DNA of 46,008 nt, taken from Candidatus Gastranaerophilales bacterium (GTDB lineage: Bacteria > Cyanobacteriota > Vampirovibrionia > Gastranaerophilales > Gastranaerophilaceae). Of this stretch, positions 15,257-24,228 are shown in pieces; the first letter of the stretch is position 1; each line of letters starts with the position of its first letter. The stretch is taken from assembly GCA_944325945.1 (NCBI GenBank), contig CALVBW010000028.1:1-46008 (forward strand), in the 5' to 3' direction. The translations under genes and the position numbers were made by a program. The notes under the pieces were generated by a model. That model had not been told where the DNA came from, ran no database searches, and worked only from the letters and a program-made list of their open reading frames with translations.

Positions 15257-15649
15257 TGGAGACGGTGGGACTCGAACCCACGTCCAAAATGGACCAACAT
15301 AAACCTCTACGTGTGTAGATACCAATTTTCTCGACTAATTCAGGAAAGTATCACGACCCTTAAATCAGCCAGAGTATTTTTTCCGGAAATACATAACCTT
15401 TAATGGTTATCTTGATACGTCTACCATCATCAACGTACTGCGTCTTGCATAAGTGGACCCCAACAGCCGGCAAGCTGGGCTATTGAAGTGGCTGACTGCG
15501 TCTTACGCAGCAAGAGCGTATGCTCTTGAAAAATCAGCTTTAATTACGTTGTCTTTAGCATTTAATTTGCTATGCTCGTTGATAACCGAGAACAGCGCTC
15601 GGACACGCAGCTTATATCAATCATCATCCTGTCAAATCCGGACGTCCCC
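15257..15649 (-). ncRNA. ssrA: Transfer-messenger RNA (tmRNA)
   Basis: On the minus strand the 5' end GGGGACG pairs with the 3' end CGTCTCC over seven pairs (one G-U) to form the tRNA-like acceptor stem; the discriminator is A at 15257 and CCA is not encoded. The T-arm reads GGGTTCGAGTCCC. The open tag frame runs from GCT at 15559 to TAA at 15505-15503 and gives AKDNVIKADFSRAYALAA, ending in the expected ALAA degradation signal. The 393-nt one-piece form and several downstream hairpins (such as AACCATTAAAGGTT and the stem around TACACACGTAGA) fit the pseudoknot-rich tmRNA body. It rescues stalled ribosomes with SmpB. Confidence 0.96.
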
Positions 15650-15672
15650 ATATTTCAAAGTTCAGTATTTAC

Positions 15673-15700
15673 ATTATAAACGTAATTTTTTAAATTTCAA
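15673..15700 (-). promoter_or_regulatory. ssrA promoter
   Basis: TTGAAA (15700-15695), a 16-nt spacer and TATAAT (15678-15673) lie about 24 nt before the mature tmRNA 5' end at 15649, leaving a short leader to be removed by RNase P. Confidence 0.7.
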
Positions 15701-15854
15701 GTCCTTTAATTCATGTTACGGAATGTAAATGTAAATTTAAAATATGCTGAATATCTTTCCTGCAGGTTATTTAAGGCAAATTTTTATGATGATTTTTCAA
15801 AATTTATATTAAAGAAAATAATAAAATATGCCGTCATTAGGGTATATAGAAGGT

Positions 15855-15860
15855 TATAAT
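15855..15860 (+). promoter_or_regulatory. -10 box upstream of the 594-aa hypothetical
   Basis: TATAAT lies 25 nt before the ATG at 15886, with AAAGGAG at 15873-15879 in between. No clear -35 is seen. Confidence 0.5.
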
Positions 15861-15885
15861 GTGTAAATACGAAAGGAGAAAACTC

Positions 15886-17670
15886 ATGGCGGGTCCTGAT
15901 AACTTTGATTTTACTAATTGGTATGGTAAAAAGGATGTACAGCAGCCAAAAAATTATGTGGAGATAACGCCTGAACAGCAGGCAGAAATTGATAAGGTCA
16001 AAGCAGCTAAAGATAATGAAGCTTTAGCTAAAGGTTTGAGCGGCGATAATGCTAAGGATTTATCTAAAGGTGTTTCTATACAGAGATTTAATGTTCCGTC
16101 TCAAGAGGAAATCATTGCAAGTCAGGGGGAAATCAGACCTGCGGATCCTTGGATTGTACGTACTTTTAATAATGGTGCATATCATGTTAAAAATTTTGTA
16201 AAAGAGTTAGGAACGTCTATTGTTGGAGGCGCTTTGCTTGTTGGAAAAGGTGCGTTGATGTCTCTTGGGGTTTTACAGTCTTGTTCAAAAGAGGACTTTA
16301 CTCCTGATGTTCCGGGCGCTAATGCAGGAGTTTCAATTCTTAACAAAGATATGGCTGATTATATTGTTAATTATTTGAACAATCCTGATAATGAACAAGG
16401 GTTTGGTCTTACAACCGGTGATGGTGTTGATTTTAAATATGGTTATGATTATGATCCTGTTAATGATATTGCGTCACCTTTTATTACACTGGGTGAAGGT
16501 GAAAATAGCATAAAACTTCCTATAAACATTTCCCCATTACAAGATTTAACTGCTGAAAATATAATAGACTATATTAATATTATCGGCGATGAATTTGGCA
16601 CTGCGGATAATATAGATTATAACTTCCGTCTTAATAACGGTAAAGCTGAAGTTGTGTTTGGCAATGGCGATAAGACTATATCGCTTCCGTTAGATCCAAA
16701 AGGCAATATTAATGATAAAAATGTTGTAGATTATATCAATATTATTGGTGATGAATTGTCTACAGCAGACGGTATAAATTATAATTTCCAAATTGCGGGT
16801 GAAAAAGCTCAAGTGGTATTTGATAACGGTTTGACACACACTGTCGGTGATGATGTCAGATTGAACCCGAACGGTACAACTTATCAATTATCTTCAATGT
16901 TGTCAAGCGTAGGTTTGACACAACCTGAGCAAAATTCGACTAAGATTTCTATGGGGCTTGAAACAGCGCTTGTTGGCTCTTATGACGGAAAAGATATTCC
17001 TACATTTAGTATGAATATTGTTACACCGGCAGATCTTAAAGATATTACCGCAGGCAATCCTACAGTTAAAGGTAATTTCGCTCATAAAAATCCCAATGGC
17101 AGTGGTGAAGTTGTCAACTATGAATTTGAAGGTAAAACAGAACAAGCTGCTGCCGGTACATTACAACTTGAAGTAAACGGTAAGACTATATCTAATGCAC
17201 AAAACGGTATCATTATCAAAAATGCCAACGGCGATGAAATTTATATGCAAAAGGAACAAAAATTTGATTTGCAGTCTCAATGGGATGAACCCGGTGCAGA
17301 TTACAATTTATATGACGGTGTTGTAGTTTATGTCAAAGAAGCCGGATCTGCTGTCTTTAAAGAAAAATATATAATGTCTAACTTCATGGGTATGAATACT
17401 GATATAGGCTTTATTGACAGAGAAAACGGTACAACTTTGCAAAATTATGCAAGCACCATGACAACATTTGATACGCAGGGTGCAATAGATGCGGATAATT
17501 ACTTCAATGAAAAAGAAGGTAATCTTGATAATTCCTATAACGATGCTAATAATTACTACAATGAAAAAGAAGGTAATTTGAAGGACGCATATACTACGGC
17601 AGATGGCAATTTCAGATACATGAACCAATGGGAAGCCGGAGCAGATGCGGATGCAAATATAGATTACTAA
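15886..17670 (+). CDS. Hypothetical protein with internal hydrophobic-Cys segment
   Basis: The 594-residue product is unrecognised. I start it at the ATG at 15886, which has AAAGGAG 6 nt upstream. Residues 1-95 look cytosolic and charged; about 95-128 form a hydrophobic stretch (FVKELGTSIVGGALLVGKGA then LMSLGVLQSCSKEDF) ending in a lipobox-like LQSC. The region after it resembles an exported beta-rich protein, including two similar blocks: ENIIDYINIIGDEFGTADN and KNVVDYINIIGDELSTADG (about 70 residues apart). The C-terminus has two imperfect copies of NYFNEKEGNLDNSY / NYYNEKEGNLKDAY. The gene at 18154-19041 has a comparable hydrophobic-Cys segment, so the two may belong to one class of surface proteins with an unusually long N-terminal extension. 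Confidence 0.82.
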   Translation: MAGPDNFDFTNWYGKKDVQQPKNYVEITPEQQAEIDKVKAAKDNEALAKGLSGDNAKDLSKGVSIQRFNVPSQEEIIASQGEIRPADPWIVRTFNNGAYHVKNFVKELGTSIVGGALLVGKGALMSLGVLQSCSKEDFTPDVPGANAGVSILNKDMADYIVNYLNNPDNEQGFGLTTGDGVDFKYGYDYDPVNDIASPFITLGEGENSIKLPINISPLQDLTAENIIDYINIIGDEFGTADNIDYNFRLNNGKAEVVFGNGDKTISLPLDPKGNINDKNVVDYINIIGDELSTADGINYNFQIAGEKAQVVFDNGLTHTVGDDVRLNPNGTTYQLSSMLSSVGLTQPEQNSTKISMGLETALVGSYDGKDIPTFSMNIVTPADLKDITAGNPTVKGNFAHKNPNGSGEVVNYEFEGKTEQAAAGTLQLEVNGKTISNAQNGIIIKNANGDEIYMQKEQKFDLQSQWDEPGADYNLYDGVVVYVKEAGSAVFKEKYIMSNFMGMNTDIGFIDRENGTTLQNYASTMTTFDTQGAIDADNYFNEKEGNLDNSYNDANNYYNEKEGNLKDAYTTADGNFRYMNQWEAGADADANIDY

Positions 17671-17702
17671 AAAAAGAGCCTCCGTTTAAGGAGGCTTTTT
17701 TT
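17669..17702 (+). terminator. Rho-independent terminator
   Basis: A stem AGCCTCC/GGAGGCT with a GTTTAA-type loop and T7 immediately follows the stop codon of the 594-aa hypothetical. Confidence 0.9.
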
Positions 17703-17706
17703 ATGT

Positions 17707-17712
17707 TATAAT
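17707..17712 (+). promoter_or_regulatory. -10 box of a leaderless XRE/zinc-ribbon gene
   Basis: TATAAT is followed by 6 nt (TTCGTT) and the ATG at 17719; no Shine-Dalgarno. The box sits just after the T-run of the preceding terminator. Confidence 0.6.
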
Positions 17713-17718
17713 TTCGTT

Positions 17719-18123
17719 ATGAAAAAAACTTTAGCACAATTTGTTCAGGAAAAAAGAGATAATTTAGGGCTTTCATCAAAGGGTTTGGCTGCAAGGTCAA
17801 ATTTAGATTTGGCATTGATTGAAGATATTGAAGCGGGGAAAGAATTATTTTTGTCAGTCACCGTAAGACAAAATCTTGCAAAAGGCCTTAAATGTCATCC
17901 GGAAGAAATAAGGAGACTGGAAAAGGATTTCAGAAATGATTTTGTGTCACTGCAGATTATCGAAAGCCTTAAAGATTTGATTTTAAACGGTGCAGGCGGA
18001 CTTAAATGTCCTAAATGCGGCGCGCCTCTGGTTACAAAAATTGAGCGGATGTACGATTTGGAAGATAATCTTGTCCTGCATCCTAAAGCTCATTGTACAA
18101 AATGTGTTTTTCAAATTCATTAA
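17719..18123 (+). CDS. XRE-type HTH protein with C-terminal zinc ribbon
   Basis: The 134-residue protein has an N-terminal Cro/CI-like HTH (LAQFVQEKRDNLGLSSKGLAARSNLDLALIEDIEAGKE, about residues 5-42) and a C-terminal zinc-ribbon with CPKCGAP (about 94-100) and CTKC (about 126-129). The combination suggests a small transcription regulator whose second domain binds zinc or contacts another protein; no target can be named from the sequence. It is transcribed alone, between two terminators. Confidence 0.85.
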   Translation: MKKTLAQFVQEKRDNLGLSSKGLAARSNLDLALIEDIEAGKELFLSVTVRQNLAKGLKCHPEEIRRLEKDFRNDFVSLQIIESLKDLILNGAGGLKCPKCGAPLVTKIERMYDLEDNLVLHPKAHCTKCVFQIH

Positions 18124-18151
18124 AAAAGCACCTTGTACAAGGTGCTTTTTA
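18122..18151. terminator. Bidirectional Rho-independent terminator
   Basis: A 12-bp stem AAAAAGCACCTT/AAGGTGCTTTTT with a 4-nt loop lies between the convergent XRE/zinc-ribbon gene and the 295-aa hypothetical and can serve both. Confidence 0.88.
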
Positions 18152-18153
18152 TT

Positions 18154-19041
18154 TTATTCATCTTCTTCAGATTTTGTTGCGGCGTCGTTGTTTAGAGAAT
18201 CGGCTATTTCCTCTTTAGTAATTGCTTCGCCGGCAACTTCTATATAGTGGTCTTCCGTCGGAGGGTTATTTTCATCTGCAGGAGATAAGAATCCGACTAA
18301 AAGAACATTATCACCGTATTCATCTTTATATAAGTAACCTCTGCCTACCGTACCTCTATAAACATATTTGCCTTCATTATCGCCTGACATTGCTTTTGGA
18401 TATACATAAATTGAATCTCTGCCGTTTGAATGTGCAAATGTTTTTACACCGTCTTCGTTAAACATCAAGCCGCTTATATCATCTGTCATTGTACCGTCTT
18501 GTTTTACAATAGTCAGTTCTCCGGGAGCTACTTTTGTTATACGTATGTCATTTTTAATATCATCACCAATAATGTGATCATAGCGTGTTTCGTATGCATT
18601 TGACATAGGAATATTTAATTCTATAGATTCCGGACGGTTAAAATCCCATTGTCTTTTGCCTTCGGCATATCGTAATGCTTTGTTTGTTTTATCTCCGTAA
18701 AGACCTTCTATAGGGATGGCAAGATAATCATTTCCCCAGGTTAAAAGTGAATCCTGAACAGACCAGTCTAAGTTTACATCGTCGTCTTGCGGCGGGCATG
18801 GAGGATAAATCGGAACTTCAATTCCAGCACTCGCACTTACTTCAATTTTATCGCATGATGTCGGAAGTGTTGCTGCAGGTACTAAAAATAATGCTGCGGC
18901 TACAGGTCCTGATAATTTGCTCATAAAGCGATTATTTGACGGTTGTGCCTGTTGAATTTCAGAATTCTTCTTTTCTGCTTTTTTGGCTTTTCTGCCTTCA
19001 AAATTTACGTTACTAAAAGAATTTATAGCATTTACTTGCAT
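18154..19041 (-). CDS. Hypothetical protein with NFEGR tag and internal hydrophobic-Cys segment
   Basis: The 295-residue protein has three visible parts. The N-terminus MQVNAINSFSNVNFEGRKAK resembles a short VNF-G-R motif that I recall from Gastranaerophilales proteins (recollection, unchecked). Residues about 39-64 form a hydrophobic segment ending in a Cys (VAAALFLVPAATLPTSCDK). The remainder is acidic and beta-rich with Trp-Gly and Tyr-Gly motifs, ending DSLNNDAATKSEEDE. AGGAGG is 8 nt upstream of the ATG. If the hydrophobic stretch is an export signal it is displaced about 40 residues from the N-terminus. The family is not recognised. Confidence 0.78.
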   Translation of the reverse strand: MQVNAINSFSNVNFEGRKAKKAEKKNSEIQQAQPSNNRFMSKLSGPVAAALFLVPAATLPTSCDKIEVSASAGIEVPIYPPCPPQDDDVNLDWSVQDSLLTWGNDYLAIPIEGLYGDKTNKALRYAEGKRQWDFNRPESIELNIPMSNAYETRYDHIIGDDIKNDIRITKVAPGELTIVKQDGTMTDDISGLMFNEDGVKTFAHSNGRDSIYVYPKAMSGDNEGKYVYRGTVGRGYLYKDEYGDNVLLVGFLSPADENNPPTEDHYIEVAGEAITKEEIADSLNNDAATKSEEDE

Positions 19042-19135
19042 GTCAGATGCCTCCTGTAATTATGATTATACTAAAAACAAACACAAAAATACTTGCTAGT
19101 TTAATATATCAGCCTTTACATTTGTTTACAATGTA

Positions 19136-20152
19136 TTATTGTTGTGAAAGCTTTTCTCTGACAAGTTTTTCAATTTCTGCTAATATGTCAGGGTTAGCGG
19201 CAAGAAATTCTTTTGCCTTATCTCTGCCTTGCCCGAGTTTTTCGTCATTATAGCTGAACCATGCGCCTGCTTTTTTAACAATATCAAGATTTACTGCTAC
19301 ATCAAGAATGTTTCCGATTTTGCAAATACCTTTGCCAAAAATGATATCAAATTCGGCAGTTCTGAAAGGCGGTGCAACTTTATTTTTTACGACTCTTACT
19401 CTTACGTGGTTGCCTACGTCTCCGTCTTCGCCTTTCAAGCCTTCAACACGTTTGATTTCCATACGAACGCTTGCATAGTATTTCAAAGCATTACCGCCTG
19501 TTGTTGTTTCAGGATTGCCGTACATAACACCGATTTTCATACGCAACTGGTTTATGAATATAACGGTTGTATTTGTTTTGCCGATAATACCTGTCAATTT
19601 TCTTAATGCTTTAGACATCAAACGAGCCTGTAAGCCCATTTGCTGGTCTTCCATAGAGCCTTCAATTTCAGCTTTCGGAACAAGCGCCGCAACAGAATCC
19701 ACAACTACAACATCAACTGCGCCGGATCTTACAAGTTCTTCCGTAATATCAAGAGCCTGTTCACCTGTATCAGGCTGTGAAATCAATAAATCGTCAATTT
19801 GAACGCCTAAATTTTTAGCGTATTCAGGATCAAGTGCGTGTTCTGCGTCAACAAATGCCGCAATACCGCCGCGTTTTTGACATTCCGCAACAATATGCTG
19901 TGCAAGAGTTGTTTTACCTGAACTTTCAGGTCCGTAAATTTCTATAATACGACCGCGGGGAATTCCGCCGATGCCAAGTGCAATATCAAGTGCAAGTGCG
20001 CCTGTCGGGATTGCATCGACATTTACGGTTGCTTTATCTCCAAGCTTCATTATTGAGCCTTTACCAAAATCTTTTTCAATTTTTTCGATGGCTAGCTTCA
20101 GTGCTTTATTTCTTTCTTCTGTATTTGTTGTTAATTCTTCTTTTACGGCCAT
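19136..20152 (-). CDS. recA: Recombinase RecA
   Basis: RecA forms nucleoprotein filaments on single-stranded DNA for homologous recombination and triggers LexA cleavage. The 338-residue protein has the Walker A motif GPESSGKTT, the [10 protein letters not shown] stretch, the [18 protein letters not shown] Walker B region, MLK-type [11 protein letters not shown], and the L2 region [17 protein letters not shown]. Length is normal. GAGG lies before the ATG. It is 11-29 bp downstream of a coiled-coil gene on the same strand, probably co-transcribed. No LexA box was recognised upstream. Confidence 0.98.
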   Translation of the reverse strand: MAVKEELTTNTEERNKALKLAIEKIEKDFGKGSIMKLGDKATVNVDAIPTGALALDIALGIGGIPRGRIIEIYGPESSGKTTLAQHIVAECQKRGGIAAFVDAEHALDPEYAKNLGVQIDDLLISQPDTGEQALDITEELVRSGAVDVVVVDSVAALVPKAEIEGSMEDQQMGLQARLMSKALRKLTGIIGKTNTTVIFINQLRMKIGVMYGNPETTTGGNALKYYASVRMEIKRVEGLKGEDGDVGNHVRVRVVKNKVAPPFRTAEFDIIFGKGICKIGNILDVAVNLDIVKKAGAWFSYNDEKLGQGRDKAKEFLAANPDILAEIEKLVREKLSQQ

Positions 20153-20163
20153 TTTCTATTCCT

Positions 20164-20640
20164 CTATTCCCATACGTGGCGTTCTTTTTTCTTATACAAG
20201 CCTAAACCTATAGGTTTGTAGCTGTTTAAGTCATTTTTTAACTGATAAACTTCTTTATTTAAATCAATGATTTTTTGTTTTAATGTTTCGTTATCGGTTT
20301 TGCAGCGGATAAGTTCCACGACAACTTCATCCATGCCTTCAAGTTTTTCATCAATAACTTTTGCAATTTTGTCGCTGAGGGTTGTTTCCATGTTGCGTAT
20401 TGATGTTAAAATATTTGCGACTGCAGAGGTACTTTTTTCTACGGGATATGACATTGTTTTTTGAGCTTGAATTTCTCTTAAATGTTTGACTTCGTCATAA
20501 GAAAAATATGTTTGACCTTTGGCATTTTTTTTAGGCAAAATAGATGCGCGCTTGCAAAGATCAACAATTTCTTTATTATCAGCATTAAGAATGTTTCTCA
20601 CTTGCTGTGGTGATAAAATTTTAGCTCCTGTGTCTTCCAT
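20164..20640 (-). CDS. MerR-like HTH and coiled-coil protein
   Basis: The 158-residue protein has an N-terminal segment resembling a MerR/excisionase-type winged helix (ILSPQQVRNILNADNKEIVDLCKRASILPKK...YFSYDEVKHLREIQ, about residues 8-57), then a long coiled coil (about 70-140, METTLSDKIAKVIDEKL...ELIRCKTDNETLKQKIIDLNKEVYQLKNDL), and a basic tail. It is probably a DNA-binding oligomer; the function is unknown. The ATG at 20640 is 11 nt after GAGGG; a TTG at 20658 after GGGGA is an equally possible start adding six residues. It lies directly upstream of recA on the same strand. Confidence 0.75.
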   Translation of the reverse strand: MEDTGAKILSPQQVRNILNADNKEIVDLCKRASILPKKNAKGQTYFSYDEVKHLREIQAQKTMSYPVEKSTSAVANILTSIRNMETTLSDKIAKVIDEKLEGMDEVVVELIRCKTDNETLKQKIIDLNKEVYQLKNDLNSYKPIGLGLYKKKERHVWE

Positions 20641-20763
20641 TTTTTTAATATCCCTCAAATTTTCCCCAATTATATTTTATTAAATTTGTTTAAAAAAGAC
20701 AAATAATTAAGTATTTTCTTGTTACATCACTTAATATAATATTAAATCTCAATATCTTTATGT

Positions 20764-20793
20764 AAAAAAGCTCCCTATAAGGAAGCTTTTTTA
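20764..20793 (-). terminator. rpmB terminator
   Basis: A stem AAAAAAGCT/AGCTTTTTT with an internal mismatch and a CCT/AGG top lies 26 bp beyond the rpmB stop codon, with T6 on the minus strand. Confidence 0.8.
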
Positions 20794-20818
20794 GAATTTT
20801 TCACATTAATACTCAAAA

Positions 20819-21010
20819 CTATATAGCTTTTTGTACTTTTCCTGCTCTGAGGCATGATGTACAAACTTTGATTCTTTTAGTTTGACCGTTTACAATGGCT
20901 TTTACTGTTTGAAGGTTAGGTTCTTGAGTATGTACAATTTGTTTATGCGAAAATGTTAATTTCGCTGCTTTAATCGGTTTTTTACCGCAAATTTCACATT
21001 GTTTTGACAT
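20819..21010 (-). CDS. rpmB: Large ribosomal subunit protein bL28
   Basis: The 63-residue protein matches bL28: MSKQCEICGKKP at the start and KRIKVCTSCLRAGKVQKA at the end, with the CxxC...CxxC zinc-binding form (Cys5, Cys8 and the CTSC pair). AAAGGAAT precedes the ATG by about 6 nt. It is transcribed alone and has its own terminator. Confidence 0.95.
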   Translation of the reverse strand: MSKQCEICGKKPIKAAKLTFSHKQIVHTQEPNLQTVKAIVNGQTKRIKVCTSCLRAGKVQKAI

Positions 21011-21091
21011 AATTTTATTCCTTTTCTAGCTAGTTGTGTAATTTAATAATATATTAAAAATTTAAATAATCAAGTCTCATGTTAAATTCGC

Positions 21092-21661
21092 TTAACGTAT
21101 TTTCCTTCCGACGGATAAACCTGCCGGTAAATTTATTACTACGTTTTCATAATCTGGATGTCCGGTTATAGCATCAATAAATTCTTTTGTTTTTTCTTTA
21201 TGTGAAAGAACATTGTCGCAGCATATAAATCCACCGGTTTTTAAATGGGTATGTATAAGATTAAAATAATCAATATACTCTCTTTTATTTGCATCAACAA
21301 ATGCAAAATCTATTTTGAAACTTTCCGGCAAATCCTTTAAAATGTCGCAGGCTGATCCTTGTACAATTGATATTACGTCGTTAATCCCGCAGGCTTCAAA
21401 ATTTTGACGTGCTATGGAAAACCTTTTTTCCCAGAATTCTATTGTTGTTAAATGTCCGCCGGTCTCTTTTAAGGCTTTTCCGAGCCAAATTCCAGAATAG
21501 CCGTTTGATGTCCCAATTTCCAGAGCATTCTGGCAATTGGCAGCTTTTATCAGTGTATATAAAAACTCTCCGGTTACTCTTGAAATATTCCAAAAGTTTT
21601 TTTGTGTTTTTTCAAGTTCAGACAGAATATTTTCAGTTGTATTATCAAAATATTTTATCAT
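21092..21661 (-). CDS. O-methyltransferase family 3 protein
   Basis: The 189-residue protein has the class I SAM-binding core of the caffeoyl-CoA O-methyltransferase-like family: ALEIGTSNGYSGIWLGKAL (motif I), TTIEFWEKRFSIARQNF, and DFAFVDANKREYIDYFNLI followed by GGFICCDNVL. Bacterial members include TrmR, which methylates 5-hydroxyuridine in tRNA; other members act on small catechols. Nothing in the sequence separates these options. The ATG overlaps the end of the beta-propeller gene by 4 bp, so it is the last gene of the grpE-dnaJ operon. Confidence 0.85.
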   Translation of the reverse strand: MIKYFDNTTENILSELEKTQKNFWNISRVTGEFLYTLIKAANCQNALEIGTSNGYSGIWLGKALKETGGHLTTIEFWEKRFSIARQNFEACGINDVISIVQGSACDILKDLPESFKIDFAFVDANKREYIDYFNLIHTHLKTGGFICCDNVLSHKEKTKEFIDAITGHPDYENVVINLPAGLSVGRKIR

Positions 21662-23088
21662 TTATTAATTTTTGGCACCTTATCTGTTACGACAATAGTC
21701 CTTATAGGAACTTCTATAGGGCTGACTTTTATTATTTGTTTTTTAGTCATATCCAAAACGCAGTATATTGAAGCACGTGTGTCGGAAATTATTGCCAGAT
21801 TTGTTTTGTCAACAGGATTAATGTTTGTTGCAAATCCGTTCGTATTTAAATAAATTGTATCCGTAAGCTCATCGGTCTGGGTATTTATAACCTGAATTAC
21901 ATTACCTTCTGCACCAAGAATAAACAGGTTGTTATCATAGGCGGTCATATCAACAGGTTTTGCGGTGATTTCCAGCTCGGCTATAAGACCGTTTGTGTCA
22001 TAATCTATTATTGCAAGGTGGTTTTTTGTACGGCTTGTTATGTACAATTTGTTATTATTAAATGCGATTCTTGATACATTGGGAAATTTTCCGATATCTT
22101 TTAAAAGATAATTGTTATCAAGTTCAATTGCCCATATTTCATTTGTTTTTTTGTCGGCGTAGAATATTTTTGTCCCGTCGTCGCTAAGGGTTAATCTTTC
22201 GCACATACCGTTTATTTTTATTTGTTTTGATAGTGTCATTGTTTCCAGATTAACTATATAGATGCTTGAATTCCCGGGACTTGAGATGTATGCGATTTTT
22301 CTGTCATTGTCTATCAGAATTTCGTCAGGAATTGTCGTAAAAAGTATTTCTTTTATAGCAGCTTCATCCGCCAGTGAAATAACATTTAAAGACGTACTGT
22401 TAAAAGATGTGACAAGCAAAAATTGATTATTAAATGCTTTCATATTATTCGGAACATAATTTTGTGAAAGTGCATAAGCCGGTGTTTTGCTTTCGGAATT
22501 TACTACCTGAATATTTTTTGAGTATCCTGTCGCAATATAAAAAGTTTTGTTTTTAAGCGCCGGTACCGGTGTTACGGTTGTTTGAACATTTGTGTGTTTA
22601 ATTTGAGGCACAGAAACTTTTAATACAGGGTTTGCATCAAGTGATATATTCAGGTTGCCTATAATACCTTTGAGATTTTCAGGAATGATTAATCCTCTCG
22701 GAACAAGCATATCCTGCGGCAAAAGTCCGTTTCTTATTTCTTCGGGAACATCTGTCGGGGATATAACTGTTTTTTTACCGTTTTTATCTTCAATTACTTT
22801 TAATAAAACATAATTATTGTTAAAAATTACGGCTTCCGGCTTATCTTTTAAAGTTTTGTTTGCGGGAATTGTGGATTTAATGGAAATATTATCCATATCT
22901 AAAGGCTTTGCCGGAAATAACGGCAGATAAAGAGTTGAATCCGGTAAAATTATTATTCCGTCAAAGCGAAATTCAGTTTTAGGAAAGGTTGAATTAATGT
23001 AATTTTGCATATTGGCAGGAATTTTTGCGGCAAAACTTATGTTTGCGCTCATAAATATTAATAAAAGTAATAATATAAATCTACGCAT
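21658..23088 (-). CDS. Secreted YncE-like (YVTN) beta-propeller protein
   Basis: The 476-residue protein starts MRRFILLLLLIFMSANISFA, a Sec signal peptide, then a 170-residue Pro-rich region, then about six to seven beta-propeller blades in the C-terminal 300 residues (for example IAYISSPGNSSIYIVNLETM and KLYITSRTKNHLAIIDYDTN). These are YVTN/YncE-type repeats, often found in surface or periplasmic binding proteins. No catalytic residues are apparent. It overlaps dnaJ by 8 bp and the methyltransferase by 4 bp, so its expression is tied to the chaperone operon. Confidence 0.85.
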   Translation of the reverse strand: MRRFILLLLLIFMSANISFAAKIPANMQNYINSTFPKTEFRFDGIIILPDSTLYLPLFPAKPLDMDNISIKSTIPANKTLKDKPEAVIFNNNYVLLKVIEDKNGKKTVISPTDVPEEIRNGLLPQDMLVPRGLIIPENLKGIIGNLNISLDANPVLKVSVPQIKHTNVQTTVTPVPALKNKTFYIATGYSKNIQVVNSESKTPAYALSQNYVPNNMKAFNNQFLLVTSFNSTSLNVISLADEAAIKEILFTTIPDEILIDNDRKIAYISSPGNSSIYIVNLETMTLSKQIKINGMCERLTLSDDGTKIFYADKKTNEIWAIELDNNYLLKDIGKFPNVSRIAFNNNKLYITSRTKNHLAIIDYDTNGLIAELEITAKPVDMTAYDNNLFILGAEGNVIQVINTQTDELTDTIYLNTNGFATNINPVDKTNLAIISDTRASIYCVLDMTKKQIIKVSPIEVPIRTIVVTDKVPKINK

Positions 23089-24211
23089 TGTTAAAAACTC
23101 CTTTAACTTTAGACATTAAAGATTCCTGCGGTTTTTTACTGGTATTTAATTCAAATAATCTTTTGTAAAGATTTTTTTCTTCTTCAGAAAGTTGTGTTGG
23201 TGTTTTAACCGTTACAACGACGATGTGGTCTCCTCGTTGGGAAGGTCGTGAAATAACAGGAACACCTGCGCCTTTAATTTTTATAGTATTGCCGCTTTGA
23301 ATTCCTGCCTGAATTTGTATTTTTTGTTCACCGTCAAGAGTTTTTATGGTAATTTCATCTCCAAGCACGGCTTGTGCTGGCGAAATTTCAAGCATGCTGT
23401 ATACATTTAGTCCGTCGCGCTGGAAGTATTCAGACGGTTTTACGTGCAAAACAACAAATAAATCTCCGGCATGACCGCCGTTTATACCGGCATCACCTTC
23501 GCGGGATACACGGATTTTAGACATATTGTCAACACCTGCCGGAATTTTGATTTCAATTTTTTTCTCTTTTTCAATTCGTCCATGACCTTTGCAAGCGGGG
23601 CATGGATTTTCAATTTTTTGACCTGTTCCGTGGCAGTCAGGGCATACACTTATTTGAGTAAAGGCACCGAGATGGGTTCTGGCGACGGTTTGAACTTGTC
23701 CTGAGCCGCCGCATGTTTTACATGTTACGGGTTTTGAACCTTTTGCGGCACCTGTTCCTCCGCATTCTGTGCAGGTTTCCAGATGATCAAATTTTATTTC
23801 TTTATTGGTTCCGAAAATTGCCTCTTCAAATTCTATTTCAACATCAAGTCTCAGGTCATCACCTGGTTGAGGCGCGTTTGGATCATGATATCCTCCGCCA
23901 AAACCAAATCCCATTCCTCCGAAGAATGAATTGAAAATATCATTTAAATCGCCAAATCCGCCGGCAAAAGGTCCTCCGGTGTCAAATCCGGCATTTTTCA
24001 AGCCGGCTTCGCCAAAGCGGTCATATGTGGCGCGTTTATTATCGTCCATTAAGGTTTCGTACGCTTTGCCAAGCTCCTTAAATTTTTCTTCCGCATCAGG
24101 CGCTTTGTTTACATCAGGGTGGTATTTCCTCGCCATTTTCCTGAAAGCTGATTTTATTTCATCTTTTGTTGCGTTTTTAGATACTCCGAGTATTTCGTAA
24201 TAATCTGCCAT
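23081..24211 (-). CDS. dnaJ: Chaperone protein DnaJ
   Basis: DnaJ delivers substrates to DnaK and stimulates its ATPase. The 376-residue type I protein has the J domain with the HPD tripeptide (RKYHPDVNKAP), a Gly/Phe region (GGPFAGGFGDLNDIFNSFFGG), four CxxCxGxG zinc repeats (CTECGGTG, CKTCGGSG, CPDCHGTG, CPACKGHG) and the C-terminal substrate-binding domain. It follows grpE by 17 bp. dnaK lies about 21 kb away at the right edge of the window. Confidence 0.97.
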   Translation of the reverse strand: MADYYEILGVSKNATKDEIKSAFRKMARKYHPDVNKAPDAEEKFKELGKAYETLMDDNKRATYDRFGEAGLKNAGFDTGGPFAGGFGDLNDIFNSFFGGMGFGFGGGYHDPNAPQPGDDLRLDVEIEFEEAIFGTNKEIKFDHLETCTECGGTGAAKGSKPVTCKTCGGSGQVQTVARTHLGAFTQISVCPDCHGTGQKIENPCPACKGHGRIEKEKKIEIKIPAGVDNMSKIRVSREGDAGINGGHAGDLFVVLHVKPSEYFQRDGLNVYSMLEISPAQAVLGDEITIKTLDGEQKIQIQAGIQSGNTIKIKGAGVPVISRPSQRGDHIVVVTVKTPTQLSEEEKNLYKRLFELNTSKKPQESLMSKVKGVFNNA

Positions 24212-24228
24212 TCTTCCTCAAATCAATT

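Noticed and set aside
15453-15728. Plus-strand 91-codon open frame
   Set aside because: It lies across the 5' half of the tmRNA gene on the opposite strand, has no Shine-Dalgarno and its peptide resembles nothing; the tmRNA explains the sequence.
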